From the NCBI GenBank assembly GCA_963738135.1, contig CAVTVK010000004.1:558001-622000 (forward strand): a DNA stretch of 64,000 bases, written 5' to 3'. Source of the stretch: Bog-473 sp963738135. GTDB lineage: Bacteria; Actinomycetota; Acidimicrobiia; Acidimicrobiales; RAAP-2. Below the pieces are notes generated by a model. The model had not been told where the DNA came from and ran no database searches. It saw nothing but the letters and a program-made list of their open reading frames with translations. Position numbers and translations under genes: made by a program. Every line of letters starts with the position of its first letter. The stretch's first letter is position 1. Below are positions 63,168-64,000 of the stretch, piece by piece.

Positions 63168-63545
63168 TCACCAGGTGCCGGGGTCGGAGCCAGGCGATTT
63201 CGTCGACGCGCCCGTGTCCGGGTTGCCCGACCACTTCGGATCCCAATCCGTGATCCAGACGTCGAGCCCGGTGAGCTCAAGGACCCGGTGGACGATTGGT
63301 TGGGGCCGACACACGACGAGCATGCCGCCGTCCTTGATTGCGAGGCGCCTTGCCAAGTGAATGGCGCCCAGTCCCGAGGAGTCCATAAAGCTGAGCTCGG
63401 AAAGATCGACGACGAGCAACGAACCAGGCGGTCCCTGTAGAGACTCAACGAGCCCTCGACTCGTACTTGCGTCGAGTTCCCCCACAAGGCTGAAGATGCG
63501 ACTGTCTCCGCAGTCGCGAGAAGTCACGCTAAATGTGTCCATCAT
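63168..63545 (-). CDS. STAS-domain anti-sigma factor antagonist
   Basis: 125 aa. STAS core with the switch serine in LSFMDSSGLGAIHLARR, and LLVVDLS before it. Such proteins release a sigma factor from its RsbW-type kinase when dephosphorylated by a PP2C protein, a role for the gene at 44986. The last 25 residues are an odd Trp/Pro/Asp tail (WDPKWSGNPDTGAS). Start ATG 63545 with GGGAGG six bases upstream. Confidence 0.88.
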   Translation of the reverse strand: MMDTFSVTSRDCGDSRIFSLVGELDASTSRGLVESLQGPPGSLLVVDLSELSFMDSSGLGAIHLARRLAIKDGGMLVVCRPQPIVHRVLELTGLDVWITDWDPKWSGNPDTGASTKSPGSDPGTW

Positions 63546-63945
63546 CACTTGCCTCCCCTGCTTGCTCGACAAAGAAATGTGCCCGCCCCCTCACACGGGG
63601 CGATGGCGATGAACGTCTAGAGAAACCTCTTTTTTGGTGCGTCTGTTCTTTGGTGGCCCTCCTTTGCGCCGCTGAACCCCTCGGGACGGTGGCTTGCGGG
63701 TCGTCCACTGGTCCAAGCGTCCACCCGAAGCCAGGCCAGAATATTTCGGAGCCCGGGGTCGGTTCAAGAGGATCTCGAGGACCCGGTCCACCAAAGATTG
63801 CGACGCGTGAGGCTGGCGCCGCAGGACGAGATGCCCGGAGAGGGACCGGGTAGAGACCGATGTCGACAACGCTGTCGGACGGCCGAGAGACATCGCCGCA
63901 CCACTGCGCAGTTTCCTGACCTCGCGACGGCCACATTGCCCAGCG
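63546..63945. other. Gene-free right end
   Basis: Open frames occur on both strands but their translations are Arg/Pro/Ser-rich with no family similarity. The upstream region of the STAS gene is inside. I see no clear promoter. Confidence 0.45.
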
Positions 63946-63967
63946 ATCACCCGATCGGGTGATTTTT
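63946..63967. terminator. 18-bp perfect palindrome followed by T5
   Basis: ATCACCCGATCGGGTGAT (63946-63963) is fully self-complementary, and five T residues run through 63967. It can act as an intrinsic terminator on the plus strand or as a dimer-binding operator; which gene it serves lies outside or at the edge. Confidence 0.5.
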
Positions 63968-64000
63968 AGAGCTGTGCCAGACGGGTACAGACGCGGTGGC

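Noticed and set aside
63533..63853. 106-aa plus-strand frame at the right end
   Set aside because: Low-complexity Ser/Gly/Arg translation, no ribosome site, overlaps the start of the STAS gene.
1..64000. CRISPR arrays, transposases, integrases or attachment sites
   Set aside because: No regularly spaced repeats with unique spacers and no mobile-element proteins were seen on either strand.

Overview
This window is a GC-rich piece of an actinobacterial chromosome, most likely from Acidimicrobiia or a close relative (class is inference). The signs are a full actinobacterial gene kit: mshA of mycothiol synthesis next to a YbjN protein, an Rv0474-like XRE regulator, a rex-hemA-hemC-cobA/hemD order, an NDMA-type alcohol dehydrogenase, DUF2252 and DUF4395 proteins, GTG/TTG starts, and -10 boxes lying 6-9 bases before start codons (leaderless messages). 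No rRNA, tRNA, CRISPR array, transposase or prophage gene was seen; this is core chromosome rather than an island.

Layout. 145-2505: HelD-type helicase (minus). 2618-7792: a plus-strand run of ybjQ, hemE, ferrochelatase, porphyrinogen oxidase and lnt. 7783-13658: a HAD phosphatase, a large three-part membrane protein with a phosphatidylglycerol lysyltransferase-like end, a small zinc-ribbon ORF, a strong terminator and a DUF2252 gene. 29793-13663 (minus): the complete 14-gene respiratory complex I operon in canonical order nuoA to nuoN, with nearly all junctions overlapping. It is divergent from a geranylgeranyl reductase (29881) that probably acts on menaquinone, the electron acceptor of complex I. 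43756-31433 (minus): XRE regulator, mshA, ybjN, proC, a SAM hydrolase family gene, rex, hemA, hemC, cobA/hemD, hemB, hemL, HIT and a phosphotransferase. Together with hemE, ferrochelatase and the oxidase at the left end this covers most steps from glutamyl-tRNA to haem.

43976-53634: superoxide dismutase, a DksA/TraR zinc finger, a very large ATPase-PAS-GAF-GAF-PP2C signalling protein, a class V aminotransferase, a beta-propeller lipoprotein, and two divergent citrate synthases, one fused to a DNA-binding helix and the other to CBS domains. 53667-64000: a stress and redox district (alcohol dehydrogenase, PhoU, histone H1-like protein, DoxX, DUF6328, pirin, TauD-like dioxygenase, flavin monooxygenase, glutathione peroxidase, beta-carbonic anhydrase, STAS anti-sigma antagonist). 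Several control sites are readable here: three 11-base PHO-box units before phoU, a SigR/SigH-type promoter before the peroxidase, an IscR-type operator before the carbonic anhydrase, and SigB-like promoters.

Caution: about twelve one-base indels interrupt otherwise well-conserved genes (ybjQ, the lysyltransferase-like gene twice, nuoN, nuoG, nuoE, hemB, hemA, the PP2C gene, and the H1-like gene three times). Because essential genes are hit, uncorrected sequencing or assembly error is more likely than real decay. Such genes are given as full spans with the break position.
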